From Synoicihabitans lomoniglobus (GTDB taxonomy: Bacteria; Verrucomicrobiota; Verrucomicrobiia; Opitutales; Opitutaceae): a stretch of 64,000 bases of DNA. The notes under the pieces are model-generated. The model was not told where the DNA came from. It saw only the letters and a program-made list of their open reading frames with translations, and did no database searches. The stretch covers positions 3,343,501 to 3,407,500 of the forward strand of contig NZ_CP119075.1 of the NCBI RefSeq assembly GCF_029023725.1. The letters are read 5' to 3'. How positions within the stretch are numbered: the first letter of the stretch is position 1; the number at the start of each line of letters is the position of its first letter. Below are positions 52,520 through 61,352 of this stretch, one piece after another. Both the position numbers and the translations under genes were made by a program.

Positions 52520-55099
52520 TCAAGGTTGGGCCGGCTCGGGCGGAGGCGGCACGGAATTGCGACCGCGAACTTTTTCCGCGGGCGCGATGGTCACGTTTTC
52601 AAACGTGATTTTGCCCGCATGGTTCAGGACATCGGTCGCAGTGACGCCGGAGAAGGTGCTGTTCTTGAAGCGGATGTTTTCGACGACCGCGCCTTCGAAT
52701 CCTTGGACGAACATGATGCGCGGGCTGGCGCTGCTCGTGACGTTGTCGATCTCCACGTTGCGCACGATGGGCAGGTGATCCCCGCGCGGCCCTTCCTCAT
52801 ACATGAGGTCGATGGTGAGCACGGCTTCGGCAACGGTGCCCACGGTGACATTGCGCATGAAGACGTTTTCGAGGATACCGCCGCGCACGGCGTTGTTTTT
52901 GAAACGCAGGGCGCGGTCGAGATTCGGGCTGTCCATGGTGCAGTTTTCGACGAAAACGTTGCGGATGTGGCCGGAGCACTCGCTGCCGAGCACCACACCG
53001 CCGTGGCCGTCCTTCATGGTGCTGTTGCGCACGATGATGTTCTCGGAAGCCACGTTGACGCGGCGGCCGTCGTTATTGCGCCCGGACTTGATGGCGATGC
53101 AGTCGTCACCGGTGTCGAACACGCAGTCCTCGATGAGCACATCCTGGGAGGACTCGGGGTTGCAGCCGTCGTTGTTCGGGCCGTGCGACACGATATTGAG
53201 CCCGCGCACGGTGATGTTGCGGGACAACACGGGGTGCACTTCCCACATCGGCGAACGCAGGATCGTGACGCCCTCGATGAGGATGTTTTCGCAATGGTAA
53301 GGCTGGATGAAGTTGGGTCGCAGTTTCGTGCCCGCCCCGAAGACACGCTCCGCCACGGGCACGTCGTTCTCGCCCATGGCGATGAGCCGGTTGCGGTCAG
53401 TCACCTGTTGCGTGGGTTGGCCCGCCGTCTTGCGGTTCCAACCCCACCAGTTATCCCAGTCGGCCTGGCCGTCGAGCGTGCCCTCGCCCGTGACGGCGAT
53501 GTTCTGCTGCTTCCACGCGTAAATGAGCGGCGAATAGTTCATGCACTCGACGCCTTCCCAGCGGGTGTAAACCGTCGGGTAGTCGGCGGGGTCGGTGGAG
53601 AACTTGAGGACCGCCCCGGCGCTGACGTGCAGGTTCACATTGCTCTGTAAGTGGATCGCGCCCGTGAGCCACTCGCCAGCCGGCACCACCACGCGACCGC
53701 CTCCGGCGGCGTGGGCGGCGGCAATGGCATCGGCGATGGCTTGTGTCGCTTTCATCTGTCCGCCCACTCTGGCCCCAAAATCGGTGATGGGGAAATCGCG
53801 ATCCGGGAACGTCGGAGCCTTGATGCGAGCCAGCACGCGCTCGTAGTCGGTCCACCCCGTCACCCGCAACGGGGTGGCATGGACCGGGGTCGTGAGCAGT
53901 TGCTGCACCTGAATGCCGGCCCCGATGAACGGACCCGTGCCCTTGGGATCGTTGGCAATGATCGGTTCACTGATGTAGTAGTCGAACGAACCATCGCGCT
54001 GACGACCGGCGCTGTTGGTGTAACCGAGACCGGCGACGGCACAACAACGGGTGAGATCGGTCAGTCCCTCGCCGTTGACGCGCACAAACTGTTCGATGAG
54101 TCCCGCGTAGCCTTTGCGAATGACCGGCTCGTAACGATCCCGCGGCAGGTAGCCCTTGTTCACGGCTTTCGCCAGGGCGTAGAGGAACTGCGACGTGGCG
54201 GTGGCCTCGAGGTAGTTGCCCTCGCGATGCGGCTGATCGAGCACCTGCCACCATACTCCGGTATCCGGATCTTGGTGACGCTCAATCCCGGCAGCGACCC
54301 GCCGCAACACCTCGACGATGGATTCGACGTCGTGGTGAATGCCGGGGATGAAATCCAGGGTGTCGACCAACGCCATGGCATACCAGCCTTGGGCCCGGCC
54401 CCAGAAGTTGGGCGAAAGCCCGGTTTGCGGATCGGCCCAGGACTGGGCGCGGGCTTCGTCCCAACCGTGGCGGTGCAAGCCCACTTCCGGCACATAGGTG
54501 TGCCGATCGATAAGCAGAATCTGGCTCGCCACGTCGTCGTAGGCCGCGGGCTCATGGAACATTTTGCCGTAGGCGGCGTAAAAGGGCGCGGCCATGTAGA
54601 GACCGTCGAGCCACATCTGGTGGGGATAGCGCTGCTTGTGCCAGAAGCCGCCTTCGCGGGTGCGCGGGTGTTGCCGGAGCTGCTCACGGATCGTCTCAGT
54701 AGCGATTTTAAAACGCTCCTCGCCGGTGCGTTCATAGAGCCGCAGCGTCACCTTACCGGGCGTGACCATGTCGATATTGTAGTCCGACATCTTGTAGGTG
54801 CGGATCATGCCGTCGGGGGCCACAAAACTGCCCACGATTCCCTCGGCGTAGTCCCGCAGACCGTCGTCACCGATGGTTTCGGCCAGATCGAGCATGAACC
54901 CCGAAAGCAAACCGGAGGTGTAATCCCAGCGGGCGCGGGGTGCGCCTTCGAAATCCAAAGTTTCGCCATAGCGGGCGCGCTCGGATTCGGCCATGCGCGT
55001 CGACCACTCCAGCGGTGTGGCGCCGCCAAACTGCGGCACTTGGCCCAGCAGTGAGGTGTAGGTGAGAAGGAGCAGGGAAAGCGTTTTGAGGAATCGCAT
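52520..55099 (-). CDS. GH105 unsaturated uronyl hydrolase fused to GH28 polygalacturonase
   Basis: The 859-residue protein has a short signal peptide and two catalytic halves. GH105 (about 20-420, YteR type) shows HQMWLDGLYMAAPF with the catalytic Asp, FWGRAQGWYAMAL and LTRCCAVAGLG. GH28 (about 440-840) shows the three-Asp pectinase motifs in GPNNDGCNPESS and DTGDDCIAIKSG, then GHGGVVLGSE and LDRALRFKN. The lyase-derived unsaturated end would be removed by GH105 and the saturated chain trimmed by GH28. The start codon shares one base with the stop of the DUF4861 gene (TAATG). Periplasmic location is expected. Confidence 0.93.
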   Translation of the reverse strand: MRFLKTLSLLLLTYTSLLGQVPQFGGATPLEWSTRMAESERARYGETLDFEGAPRARWDYTSGLLSGFMLDLAETIGDDGLRDYAEGIVGSFVAPDGMIRTYKMSDYNIDMVTPGKVTLRLYERTGEERFKIATETIREQLRQHPRTREGGFWHKQRYPHQMWLDGLYMAAPFYAAYGKMFHEPAAYDDVASQILLIDRHTYVPEVGLHRHGWDEARAQSWADPQTGLSPNFWGRAQGWYAMALVDTLDFIPGIHHDVESIVEVLRRVAAGIERHQDPDTGVWWQVLDQPHREGNYLEATATSQFLYALAKAVNKGYLPRDRYEPVIRKGYAGLIEQFVRVNGEGLTDLTRCCAVAGLGYTNSAGRQRDGSFDYYISEPIIANDPKGTGPFIGAGIQVQQLLTTPVHATPLRVTGWTDYERVLARIKAPTFPDRDFPITDFGARVGGQMKATQAIADAIAAAHAAGGGRVVVPAGEWLTGAIHLQSNVNLHVSAGAVLKFSTDPADYPTVYTRWEGVECMNYSPLIYAWKQQNIAVTGEGTLDGQADWDNWWGWNRKTAGQPTQQVTDRNRLIAMGENDVPVAERVFGAGTKLRPNFIQPYHCENILIEGVTILRSPMWEVHPVLSRNITVRGLNIVSHGPNNDGCNPESSQDVLIEDCVFDTGDDCIAIKSGRNNDGRRVNVASENIIVRNSTMKDGHGGVVLGSECSGHIRNVFVENCTMDSPNLDRALRFKNNAVRGGILENVFMRNVTVGTVAEAVLTIDLMYEEGPRGDHLPIVRNVEIDNVTSSASPRIMFVQGFEGAVVENIRFKNSTFSGVTATDVLNHAGKITFENVTIAPAEKVRGRNSVPPPPEPAQP

Positions 55100-56295
55100 T
55101 AGTCGGCGGGGTCCAGGGTGAGGGTCAATGGCGCGGCAAGGCGTCGGGCGAAGGATTGAAGGTAGCGCTCCCAGGCGGCGCGGTCGGAAAAATCACCGGA
55201 AAGTGTGCCGCCGCCTCCGGCGTAAACCGTGAGCACGGTGCCGTCGGATACGGTGGCGAGCAGGTAGTCGTTGGTATCATCGCTGCCGGAGCCCGTCAGC
55301 TGCCGGGGATCCATCACCACCCCGGTGCCAAGTTCGCCGTGTTCGTCCGGATAGTGGGACCAGTTGCTCAACACGCCGTGGGGGACATCCATCACCACCT
55401 CCGGCGTGAGCTCGTCACGGCGCGTCAAGCCAACGCCGATCGTAACCGCATCGCCCCCGCGCACCGTGAAGCGGCTTTCGATGCGATCGAGATGACGGCC
55501 CGCATCGACCGTGAAGCGTTTGGTTTCGGTGATCGTCACGCCGGCGTGAGTGATCGGAGCGTAATCGAGTTCAAACACCGCCCGAATGGGACCGTTGGCC
55601 AGAACCCGCGCGGCCTGCCAGTTACCGGCGGATTGCACCTCTCCTTGGTTCCACCACACCGTGCCACCCACTCCGCTGTTGGAACCGACCGAATACAGGT
55701 CGAGGCCCTCGCCGCTGTCGATGTGGTAGGCGTCGTGACCTTTCAAATACCAACGGTCGACCACGAGATAGCGCACCCGCTTGACCCAGAAATCGAGCCC
55801 CGCGCTGCGCAGTTGGCTGCCGCCGGCTTCGGCGGTGTTGAGACGGGCACCATAGGCGCGGTGGGCCATGCGATCGTTTTCCCACGCGAAGTCGTCGAGA
55901 CGCTCCGGGACATGGCGGGCGAAGACTCGAGGTTGAAACGGCGGCACCACGGTATCGGTCGTTTCGACCACGAAAGTGGCGCTCCCCTCCCCGGCGGCGA
56001 AATCGTATTGCCACAACAGGTCGTCGTATTGGGCGGGCCGCACATTCGGCGTGAAGTTGGTGATCTGAAACGGCAACAGCGCGCCGGTATCGGCCCGCCG
56101 CACTTGCACGTGATCAAATTGCAAATCGGGCAACCGTGCGCGGACTGCGGCCACGGGCACGCTGATGACCGCACCGGGACGGGCATCCGGCAGGTCGTGG
56201 GAGACGGTGACAAGAAAGTGTTCGGCGGCGGCCGGGCCAACCGGCGGGAGCACCAACGCGGCCAGCAGCAAGACGACGGAGTTTCGGCGTAACAT
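55099..56295 (-). CDS. DUF4861 family protein of pectin clusters
   Basis: The 398-residue protein has a signal peptide (VVLLLAALVLPPVGPAAA) and matches the DUF4861 family found in pectin and alginate utilisation loci. Typical segments are YDDLLWQYDFAAGEGSATF, YGARLNTAEAGGSQLRSAG, DFWVKRVRY, YHIDSGEGLDLYSVG, and GNWQAARVLANGPIRAVFEL. The beta-sandwich fold suggests carbohydrate binding or lyase-type activity, but no reaction is established to my knowledge. It is translationally coupled to the GH105-GH28 gene. Confidence 0.85.
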   Translation of the reverse strand: MLRRNSVVLLLAALVLPPVGPAAAEHFLVTVSHDLPDARPGAVISVPVAAVRARLPDLQFDHVQVRRADTGALLPFQITNFTPNVRPAQYDDLLWQYDFAAGEGSATFVVETTDTVVPPFQPRVFARHVPERLDDFAWENDRMAHRAYGARLNTAEAGGSQLRSAGLDFWVKRVRYLVVDRWYLKGHDAYHIDSGEGLDLYSVGSNSGVGGTVWWNQGEVQSAGNWQAARVLANGPIRAVFELDYAPITHAGVTITETKRFTVDAGRHLDRIESRFTVRGGDAVTIGVGLTRRDELTPEVVMDVPHGVLSNWSHYPDEHGELGTGVVMDPRQLTGSGSDDTNDYLLATVSDGTVLTVYAGGGGTLSGDFSDRAAWERYLQSFARRLAAPLTLTLDPAD

Positions 56296-56362
56296 GAGGG
56301 AATGAAGACAAACATTCGCTCACGCTCGCAGCCACGGGCGTGAGCGGGGATGGGGGTGGATA

Positions 56363-57127
56363 TTAACGAGCAAGCCAGCCGCCATCGACGGCCAGCACGG
56401 TGCCGTGCACGTAGGCAGCGGCGGGAGAAGCAAGAAAGACCGCGGCGCCCACGAGATCGGTGGGATCGCCCCAGCGACCGGCCGGAATGCGATCCAGAAT
56501 CGAGGCGTTGCGCGCCTCGTCGGCGCGCAGCGGCGCGGTATTGTCGGTCGCGATGTAGCCGGGGGCGATCGCGTTGACGTTGATGCCCTGCGGGGCCAGT
56601 TCGTTGGCCAGCGCCCGGGTCAGACCGAGCAGCGCACTTTTGGAGGCCGTGTAGGCGGCCACCCGCACGCCGCCTTGGAACGAAAGCATCGAGGCGATGT
56701 TGATGATGCGACCCTTGCGGCCGGCATGGAGACAACTGCGCGCGAAGGCCTGACTAAGATCGAACACGCCATCAAGATTGACCGCCATGACATCGTCCCA
56801 GTCCTGCCGGGAGTAGTCCTCAAAGTCCGCGCGGCGGATGATGCCGGCGTTGTTGACCAAAATGGTGGGCGGACCGAGATCGGTTTCCACTTGCGCCAGC
56901 GCCGCCGCACACACGCCCGGTTTGCCGATGTCCACTTTGACCTGAATTCGGCGACGGCCGACAGCAGCAATCGCCGCCGAGGCGGCGTCGCACTCACTCC
57001 GGGCGAGCAAGGCCACATCCGCGCCCGCCTCGGCCAGGCCCACGGCCAAGGCCGCGCCGATGCCCCGGGAAGCCCCCGTGACCACGGCGACTTGCCCGCT
57101 TAAATCAAACTGCTGCAATCCGGTCAT
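56363..57127 (-). CDS. kduD: 2-dehydro-3-deoxy-D-gluconate 5-dehydrogenase KduD
   Basis: The 254-residue SDR enzyme has VVTGASRGIG, NNAGI, the catalytic YTASK and the KduD-specific tail: YIATDNTAPLRADE, ILDRIPAGRWGDP and VDGGWLAR. It reduces 5-keto-4-deoxyuronate-derived 2,5-diketo-3-deoxygluconate (DKII) to KDG in the cytoplasm. ATG 57127, after AGAGAGATG, gives the family length of about 253; ATG 57145 directly after the kduI stop is an alternative. It follows kduI by 18 bp in the same operon. Confidence 0.96.
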   Translation of the reverse strand: MTGLQQFDLSGQVAVVTGASRGIGAALAVGLAEAGADVALLARSECDAASAAIAAVGRRRIQVKVDIGKPGVCAAALAQVETDLGPPTILVNNAGIIRRADFEDYSRQDWDDVMAVNLDGVFDLSQAFARSCLHAGRKGRIINIASMLSFQGGVRVAAYTASKSALLGLTRALANELAPQGINVNAIAPGYIATDNTAPLRADEARNASILDRIPAGRWGDPTDLVGAAVFLASPAAAYVHGTVLAVDGGWLAR

Positions 57128-57145
57128 AATTTCATCTCTCTGCAT

Positions 57146-57976
57146 TCACGCGAGGTCACTCATCGCGACCGCGTCCATGTCACTGAATTCCTGATTTTCC
57201 CCGCCCATGCCCCAGACGAAGGCATAGGCACCGGTGCCGGCACCGGAGTGAATCGACCACGACGGTGAAATGACCGCGTCGCCGTCCCGCATGACGAGAT
57301 GACGCGTGGCCGAAGGCGGGCCCATGAAGTGCATGACCACCGAGCCGGGGGCCAACCGACAATAACAATACACCTCGGACCGGCGCAGGTGCGTGTGCGG
57401 CGGCATGGTGTTCCAGACACTGCCACGCGCGATCACGGTAAAGCCCATGACCAACTGGCAGGTCGTCACCAAACCCGGTGCAAAATATTTGTAGATCGTG
57501 CGCTCGTTGGCGGTTTCCGCGCTGCCCAGGCTCGTCCCGGACATCTCGGTGAAGCGCACCACCGTCGTCGGCAACGAGGCGTGGGCCGGGTAACTCAACA
57601 GGTAGAACTGCGCGGGTTTGGTGGCGGACACCGACGTGAAGACCGGATTGGCGGCGCCGCGGCCGAGGTAGAGTCCGTCGTGCGGTTCGAGTTGGTGGAT
57701 GGTCTCGCCCACCCGCACGGCACCGGCACCGCCGAGATTGATGATACCGAGTTCGCGACGTTCGCAAAAACTTCCGGCCGCAAGTTTGGCCGGCACATCG
57801 AGCATGATGGCGGAGTCGGTCGGCACGACGCCGCCCACCACCGTCCGATCAACATCCCAATAATTGAGCCTTTGCTCGCCCGGACAAAACAGGGCCTTGA
57901 GCAGGAAGCGTTCGCGCAAACCGGCGGTGGTCAGACGATCAAAATCGGCCGGATGGACGTCGTGAAAATGTTGCAT
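57146..57976 (-). CDS. kduI: 5-keto-4-deoxyuronate isomerase KduI (copy 1)
   Basis: The 276-residue cupin-type enzyme converts 5-keto-4-deoxyuronate to DKII. It shows NYWDVDRTVVGGVVP, CERRELGIINLGG, DGLYLGRG and the metal-binding NTMPPHTHLRRSEVYCY with a further His in SPSWSIHSGAGT. ATG 57976 (MQHFHDVHPADF) gives the standard N-terminus. It lies 90 bp downstream of a TonB-dependent receptor gene, the same spacing as in the second receptor/KduI pair, showing a segmental duplication. Confidence 0.96.
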   Translation of the reverse strand: MQHFHDVHPADFDRLTTAGLRERFLLKALFCPGEQRLNYWDVDRTVVGGVVPTDSAIMLDVPAKLAAGSFCERRELGIINLGGAGAVRVGETIHQLEPHDGLYLGRGAANPVFTSVSATKPAQFYLLSYPAHASLPTTVVRFTEMSGTSLGSAETANERTIYKYFAPGLVTTCQLVMGFTVIARGSVWNTMPPHTHLRRSEVYCYCRLAPGSVVMHFMGPPSATRHLVMRDGDAVISPSWSIHSGAGTGAYAFVWGMGGENQEFSDMDAVAMSDLA

Positions 57977-57997
57977 GTAAAAAGGGATGAGCACCGC

Positions 57998-58026
57998 GGA
58001 GGCGGGGGGCTTCCCCACCCGCCTCC
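57998..58026 (-). promoter_or_regulatory. Intercistronic hairpin between receptor 1 and kduI copy 1
   Basis: GGAGGCGGG (57998-58006) pairs perfectly with CCCGCCTCC (58018-58026) in the 89-bp gap after the receptor gene. There is no T-run, so it is more likely an mRNA-stabilising or attenuating stem than a full terminator. Receptor mRNA is usually needed in excess over enzyme mRNA. Confidence 0.45.
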
Positions 58027-58065
58027 GGGAGCTCGATGAAGTCGGGAATCAGGTTTCGATCACGG

Positions 58066-61000
58066 TTAGAATTTGCCTTTGATACCCAGGGCGAACTGCA
58101 CCCCGAACTCTTCTTCCTGATAGCTGTAGGTGTGCTTGGGGCTGTTGTCGCCGTAACGTTGCAGCAGCTGCGGCACGTTCAAGACGTTCCGGGCGTTGAT
58201 GAAGGCGGTGAGACGGGAGTTGAACTGGTAGTCGAAGTTGAGATCGAGATAGACGCGATCGTCGTAGTATTCCGCGCCGCCGGGACCGTAGGCCGATTGG
58301 AAGCTGCGGAACTGTTCCCCGCGATAGTTCCACTTGATCTTGGCGTTGAATTTCTGGCCACCGTAGGAAACGCCCCAATTGGCGGTCTGTTCGATGAACC
58401 CGGAGAAGTCAGCCGTCACCCCGCCCTTGAGATCAAGGAAGGTGCCGTTGGCGAAGACCGAGAGATTCTTTGCGAACCCGGGCAGCATGACCAGCTGTTG
58501 CGAGTAGTTGAATTCGACACCACTGATCTGGGCATCACCGGAGTTGGTGGTGGTCGACAGGTTGTAGCCGAGGTATTGCGGATCGAGGTTGTAGGCCACG
58601 AGATCGGCCTGATCCACAAACTTGGCGACGGCGCCGAAGAAGTCGGTCACATCCTTGTGGAACACGCCGAGTGACACCACCCCCGCGGGCTCGAAGTAGT
58701 ATTCGAGCGACACGTCGAAGTTGTTGGCCGAATACGGTTTCAAGCCGGTGTTGCGCACGGTGATGTCGCCCCCGGGTTCGCCGGCGGCGGCGGTGTCGTC
58801 GGGATCGATGACCGTGCCGGGGAGAATCTCATCGAAATCGGGCCGGCCGATGGTTTGCGCGAACGCGACCCGCAGAATGAGGTTTTCGTTGAAATTATAC
58901 ACCAGATGCGCGCTGGGATAGAGCCCGTCGTAATCGCTGGAAACCCGCGCGGCTCGGCGTTGATATTGCAGACGGCGCTGGGTGTAGACGTCGTTGGTCA
59001 ACGGGTTGCCGTTGGCGTCGAGGTGCCCGTCGGGATTGTAGATGAAACCGATGCCGTCGATGTTGGTTTTTTCGTAACGCACGCCGGTCAGGAACTTCAT
59101 CTTACCATCCAGGAAATCCCAGTCGCCCTGGATGTAGGCGGCCTCGATTTTCTCGGTGAGGTTGTAGTCGTTCTGCGCGCGATTCTGCCAATTGTTCACG
59201 TTGGCCCGGAAGTAGTTCGGATGAGCCAGGAAGTGCTGGTAGACCTTGTAAGGGTCGACGTATTGCGGTGACGGCAGGCCATAGTGCGGATCCTGGTTCA
59301 CATAGACCGTGTCGGCGAAAGGCAGCGCGCTGTCGTCGGCAGACTCCGCGACACCGTCCGGTCCGAGATAATCGTAGTCGTCCTGGCGGCGGATGATGTC
59401 GCGTTGTTGCTGACGCACGTTGACGCCCGCCTTCAACTCGAACGGCACGCCGAGGCCGCTGAACGTTTTGGTGAGATCCACGTTGCCGCCGGTGAATTCG
59501 TCCCAGGAATCGAACTCCTGGGCCCGCACGGAGCGCAGGCGATAGTTGGCCAGGTCGGTCCAATCCACGTCGGCACCGGCGTTGTTGCGGATGGTCATGT
59601 CCGGCGGATTGATGCCGTCGATGTTCTGGTGGCTGATGGTGAGCGAACGCATGCGGGTGTTCACGCCCGAGAAGTGCCCGTTCTGGACGTCGCGGTATTT
59701 GTTGGTCGCGTAGGAGTAAAATGCTCCGGCGGCGATTTCGACGTCATCGCCGAAGAATTTGTAGTTCAGGTTGGCGTGGTTGGTCGTGCCGAACTTGTTG
59801 CGAAAGGACATGCCTCCGGTCACCTCACCCGCGCCGGCGCGGCCGTTGGTGTAGGTCGGCGAGAAGTCGGTGACGTTGGAACCGGCGTTGATGTTGTAGT
59901 TGCGGTTGCCGAAGAACGAATCGTAGTCGTTCCACTGATACCCGAAGCTGAGCACGCTGCGTTCGGCGACTTTCCAGTCCAGGTTCAGTCCAAACGAATC
60001 CCGCTGGGTTTCCTTGGGTCCGTCCTGCACGGTGTAGGTGCGCATGTAGGGATTTTCGGGCGACGCCACGGCGCCACCGCTGGTTTGCCAGGAGGCGCGG
60101 GAACGGTGCTGCTCGTTGAATTGATCCGAGTGCAGGCCGTTGAGGATCAGGCCGAAATTCGAGCTGAGCGGGTTCGTGTAGGAGAAGTCGAAACCCGGGC
60201 GAATTTTGCGGGACATCTCGACGGAGGGCCCGGGCGATTTGCCGAGCGACAGGTCTTCGCTGCTGATGCTGGTGTAGACCCGGTAACTGAATTCCGCTCC
60301 ATCGCGCTCAAAGGCGTTTTTTGACACGAGGTTGACCGAACCGCCCAGCGAATCGGCCGGCATCGAGGGCACCGGCACCTTGACCACTTCGAGTCGGGCC
60401 ACGTTGTTCATCGAGACCTGTTCCAATTCGAAGGAACGGCTGGCGCCGGACGAAGCCGCGCTGGCCATGCGGTTGCCGTCGACATTGACGGACGTAAACG
60501 CGGAGCCAAAACCGCGCACCGATACGGAGCGCACGTCGGCCGCCACGTAATCGACCGAGACTCCGGGCAGGTATTTGAGGAACTCTCCCGGATTGCCCTC
60601 GGTGACGTCGCCGAACGCATCGGCCGACACCACGTTTTTCAAGTTGGTGGAGAACCGCTGTTCATTGATGGCCACCGCGTCGGCGGCCTGCTCCGTGGCC
60701 TGCACCAGAAAGGCGTCCAGCACCACGGTGTCATCGGCGGTGTCACCGTAGCGACCCGCATCATTCAACGACACGTTCCGCACCACGGTCTCACCGGCCG
60801 TGACCGTGACTTTTTGCGAACTGACATCCAGTCCGGTGTAGAATACTTCGAGGGTCACTTCTCCAGGAGGAATTCCCGCCACCCGGAATTCACCGTAGGC
60901 GTTGGTGAACACGGTTTTCCCGGTATCAACCACGGTGATCTTGGCATTGGTGAGGTAGTTACCGGTGATCGCATTGTTGACGCGTCCGGTTACGGTGGCG

Positions 61001-61128
61001 GTGCCCGACTGTGCCCAGGAGGTGGATACGGCAAGGACCAACGACAAAAGCGCCAGGAATCCGGCGCGAAGACAGACGAAACGCACGGACGGGACGGTCC
61101 GGTCTCGAAGAATCGAGTATTCCGACAT
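58066..61128 (-). CDS. TonB-dependent receptor 1
   Basis: The 1020-residue outer-membrane receptor has a signal peptide (LALLSLVLAVSTSWAQ), a carboxypeptidase-regulatory-like beta domain (about 42-120, GRVNNAITGNYLTNA), a plug domain (about 150-290, EFLKYLPGVSVDYV, VRGFGSAFTSVNVDG, LGGSVNLVSK) and a 22-strand barrel ending in terminal Phe (IKGKF). This matches the Caulobacter/Verrucomicrobia-type receptors for oligosaccharides rather than SusC, and no SusD is present. It probably imports pectic oligomers. It is the first gene of the operon that runs into kduI, kduD and the hydrolases. Confidence 0.93.
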   Translation of the reverse strand: MSEYSILRDRTVPSVRFVCLRAGFLALLSLVLAVSTSWAQSGTATVTGRVNNAITGNYLTNAKITVVDTGKTVFTNAYGEFRVAGIPPGEVTLEVFYTGLDVSSQKVTVTAGETVVRNVSLNDAGRYGDTADDTVVLDAFLVQATEQAADAVAINEQRFSTNLKNVVSADAFGDVTEGNPGEFLKYLPGVSVDYVAADVRSVSVRGFGSAFTSVNVDGNRMASAASSGASRSFELEQVSMNNVARLEVVKVPVPSMPADSLGGSVNLVSKNAFERDGAEFSYRVYTSISSEDLSLGKSPGPSVEMSRKIRPGFDFSYTNPLSSNFGLILNGLHSDQFNEQHRSRASWQTSGGAVASPENPYMRTYTVQDGPKETQRDSFGLNLDWKVAERSVLSFGYQWNDYDSFFGNRNYNINAGSNVTDFSPTYTNGRAGAGEVTGGMSFRNKFGTTNHANLNYKFFGDDVEIAAGAFYSYATNKYRDVQNGHFSGVNTRMRSLTISHQNIDGINPPDMTIRNNAGADVDWTDLANYRLRSVRAQEFDSWDEFTGGNVDLTKTFSGLGVPFELKAGVNVRQQQRDIIRRQDDYDYLGPDGVAESADDSALPFADTVYVNQDPHYGLPSPQYVDPYKVYQHFLAHPNYFRANVNNWQNRAQNDYNLTEKIEAAYIQGDWDFLDGKMKFLTGVRYEKTNIDGIGFIYNPDGHLDANGNPLTNDVYTQRRLQYQRRAARVSSDYDGLYPSAHLVYNFNENLILRVAFAQTIGRPDFDEILPGTVIDPDDTAAAGEPGGDITVRNTGLKPYSANNFDVSLEYYFEPAGVVSLGVFHKDVTDFFGAVAKFVDQADLVAYNLDPQYLGYNLSTTTNSGDAQISGVEFNYSQQLVMLPGFAKNLSVFANGTFLDLKGGVTADFSGFIEQTANWGVSYGGQKFNAKIKWNYRGEQFRSFQSAYGPGGAEYYDDRVYLDLNFDYQFNSRLTAFINARNVLNVPQLLQRYGDNSPKHTYSYQEEEFGVQFALGIKGKF

Positions 61129-61194
61129 GATGAGGGGGTGGGTTGGGGTTGAGGTCTTGAACTACCAAATCTGTCGAAAGACAGCGGCAGTTAC

Positions 61195-61246
61195 CATTCA
61201 CATATGAATGCCCTGCCCATAAATGAACTTTTTTATTCCCCGTCAA
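61195..61246 (-). promoter_or_regulatory. Candidate promoter and operator of the receptor 1 operon
   Basis: On the minus strand TTGACG (61246-61241) and TTTATG (61223-61218) lie 17 bp apart, a fair -35 and a weak -10. A perfect dyad CATTCA-CATA-TGAATG (61195-61210) falls near the expected start of transcription, the usual place for a repressor. A second dyad GTTC-TTATTT-GAAC is at 61272-61285. The area is AT-rich compared with its surroundings. No regulator is assigned. Confidence 0.4.
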
Positions 61247-61304
61247 TGTCAGATTCTATTTTGAATGTATTGTTCTTATTTGAACTTGTGAGCAACTCAG
61301 TTCC

Positions 61305-61340
61305 GGAAAAAGGTCGGGAGCTTGGGCGGCTCCCGACCTT
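61305..61340 (-). terminator. Intrinsic terminator after kduI copy 2
   Basis: AAGGTCGGGAGC (61310-61321) and GCTCCCGACCTT (61329-61340) form a perfect 12-bp stem with a 7-nt loop, 13 bp past the kduI copy 2 stop. On the minus strand the stem ends in a run of five Ts. This separates the receptor 2/kduI 2 transcript from the receptor 1 operon. Confidence 0.85.
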
Positions 61341-61352
61341 GGAAAACCCAGA

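Noticed and set aside
53651..55054. Long plus-strand open frame opposite the GH105-GH28 gene, and similar frames at 35432-36433, 44662-45591 and 59284-60324
   Set aside because: Each is the complement of a well-supported gene and shows no recognisable domain.
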